Of a stretch of 6,980 nt of DNA, positions 6,253 through 6,980 are shown piece by piece. Under the pieces are notes generated by a model that saw only the letters and a program-made list of their open reading frames with translations, was not told where the DNA came from and searched no databases. Made by a program: the position numbers and the translations under genes. The DNA is taken from positions 1,626 through 8,605 of the forward strand of contig PLWR01000717.1 in the NCBI GenBank assembly GCA_003165615.1. Reading direction: 5' to 3'. The DNA is from Acidobacteriota bacterium (GTDB lineage: Bacteria; Acidobacteriota; Terriglobia; UBA7540). The first letter of the stretch is position 1. The number at the start of each line of letters is the position of its first letter.

Positions 6253-6753
6253 TCAGGGTTTGGGTGCGGGAACTGTCGGTGCGCCGGTAATCTTTGAATC
6301 CACGCGGAATTTGCGGTAGTCACTGAATGTGGAAACGACATTAAACAATCTGTGGATGAAGAGCACGCGGGCGTTCAGATGAATTTCAACATAGGACCCC
6401 TCACTCAGGGGTTTGCCATTTTTGCTCACCAAACGCTCAATGAGCCAGGGGCCAATAAAGTGTTCCTCGTATTCCTTAGTCTCCGTAGATTTCACCTTGC
6501 CTTGAGAGTCAAACTCCTGATCTTTGCGGCGCGCGATGTAGTCCTTTCGGGCGGCTTCAATTTGTTTCTGGTTTTCCCCTATGGTCTTCATGAGCGCGGC
6601 GGGATCGGGCGGAACGGGGGATTCAATCGCAGGCCCCGGGTTTGATGACTGGCTCTCCGCGCAAAACCCTGATGCTCCTGCGAGCACCAGGAGCAAGGTA
6701 AATGGAGGAACGAGGATGCGCTTGGGGCGGGACTGCAACACTCTGCAGTTCAA
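6253..6753 (-). CDS. Secreted protein of an Acidobacteria-type family, apparently internally deleted
   Basis: The frame encodes 166 residues: a signal peptide (RILVPPFTLLLVLAGASGFCA), a Pro/Ser-rich linker to about 50, and a charged helical segment (about 52-95, MKTIGENQKQIEAARKDYIA). KEYEEHFIGPWLIERLVSKN then leads to GKPLSEG. From residue 120 the sequence is VEIHLNARVLF and STFSDYRKFRVDSKI. From memory, longer acidobacterial proteins of unknown function have these two parts at opposite ends with roughly 130-150 residues between them. The present gene therefore seems to be an in-frame internal deletion near 6395-6402, where ACCCCT/AGGGGT arms form a small hairpin (6396-6412). The start is uncertain: TTG at 6753, GTG at 6741 or TTG at 6738, none with a clear binding site. 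The function is unknown, and the protein may be a non-functional remnant. Confidence 0.65.
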   Translation of the reverse strand: MNCRVLQSRPKRILVPPFTLLLVLAGASGFCAESQSSNPGPAIESPVPPDPAALMKTIGENQKQIEAARKDYIARRKDQEFDSQGKVKSTETKEYEEHFIGPWLIERLVSKNGKPLSEGSYVEIHLNARVLFIHRLFNVVSTFSDYRKFRVDSKITGAPTVPAPKP

Positions 6754-6779
6754 TCGAAAATCGTAAATCGTAAATCGAA
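6752..6779. repeat. Heptamer tandem repeat (AATCGWA type)
   Basis: Four 7-base units read AATCGAA, AATCGTA, AATCGTA and AATCGAA, followed by a partial AATG. It lies between the tRNA fragment and the small secreted protein gene and overlaps the possible TTG start of that gene, which makes the TTG less attractive. Confidence 0.75.
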
Positions 6780-6788
6780 AATGTTATT

Positions 6789-6833
6789 TGGCTCCTCGGC
6801 CAGGACTCGAACCTGGAACCCTTCGGTTAACAG
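6789..6833 (-). other. 3' half of a tRNA-Asn(GUU) gene, probable integration attachment site
   Basis: Read on the minus strand, these 45 bases match tRNA positions 32-76. The anticodon loop CTGTTAA (anticodon GTT at 6831-6829) is followed by the 3' anticodon strand CCGAA, a 5-base variable region GGGTT, and the T stem CCAGG. The T loop TTCGAGT, CCTGG, the acceptor strand CCGAGGA, discriminator G and encoded CCA complete it. The 5' half is absent: the bases before the loop (AGTTATT) cannot pair with CCGAA, no D arm follows, and no TCCTCGG acceptor strand lies to the right. Truncation exactly at the anticodon loop is typical of tyrosine-recombinase integration into tRNA genes, where the displaced 3' part is left at the far end of the element. 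The orientation puts the element to the right of 6833 and the chromosome to the left. Confidence 0.85.
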
Positions 6834-6980
6834 AATAACTCAGCAGGGGTATCTCATTGATTTTGCGGCACGGTTGGCAACCGAAAAGCACGCAAAAGCA
6901 CGTTTGGAACGGTTAAGTTGTACCGGTCTTGTACTCGTTTTGTTATCTGCTAGTATAGTGTCTCATAAATAGCTTTACAG
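6834..6980. other. Unrelated flank beyond the tRNA fragment, possibly the end of an integrated element
   Basis: No recognisable gene. The last 50 bases contain 17 G or C (34%), clearly lower than the coding regions to the left. It contains an inverted repeat CGGTTGGCAACCG (6871-6883) and a direct repeat AAAAGCACG at 6884-6892 and 6894-6902, close to the tRNA junction. Short direct repeats beside a core site resemble the arm-type binding sites of tyrosine integrases. A 63-codon open frame spans the tRNA fragment and this flank but is a by-product of the junction. Confidence 0.45.

Noticed and set aside
6789..6980. Group I intron in the tRNA-Asn gene as an alternative to integration
   Set aside because: The sequence just before the anticodon loop does not give a terminal intron G with a 5' exon ending in U at any reasonable splice point, and no conserved intron core is visible in the flank.

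Overview
The window looks like chromosomal DNA from a GC-rich soil-type bacterium, most likely an Acidobacteriota member. Three things suggest this. The small secreted protein at 6253-6753 resembles a lineage-typical family that I remember from Acidobacteria. The intergenic regions carry degenerate 7-bp tandem repeats. A twin-hairpin repeat of a kind I associate with these genomes sits at 2719-2758. The assignment rests on memory of families, not on a search.

Left half (1-2045, minus strand): an exopolysaccharide export operon. The outer-membrane export protein (Wza/GumB-like, 930-2036) is followed after a short gap by a chain-length regulator (Wzz/GumC-like), which starts at a GTG at 872 and runs off the left edge. 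Centre (2046-2826): a 780-bp divergent intergenic region. It holds a candidate -10 box for the export gene, a near-consensus leftward sigma70-type promoter far upstream, an A/T-rich inverted repeat, and the twin-hairpin repeat flanked by imperfect direct repeats. Right of centre (2827-5369, plus strand): UDP-glucose 6-dehydrogenase and UDP-glucuronate decarboxylase, 38 bp apart. Together they convert UDP-glucose to UDP-glucuronate and then to UDP-xylose, precursors for the polymer that the minus-strand genes would regulate and export. A DUF1287 secreted protein (5379-6071, minus) converges on the decarboxylase with only nine bases between the stop codons.

Right end (6072-6980): an intergenic region with heptamer repeats, a secreted protein that looks internally deleted (6253-6753, minus), another heptamer array, and then the 3' half of a tRNA-Asn gene (6789-6833, minus). 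The tRNA sequence starts exactly at the anticodon loop and is joined to unrelated, AT-rich DNA. That is the usual footprint of tyrosine-recombinase integration into a tRNA gene. It suggests that an integrated element lies to the right of the window and that the polysaccharide region is chromosomal flank. This is the most notable signal here. I did not find a complete new system inside the window.
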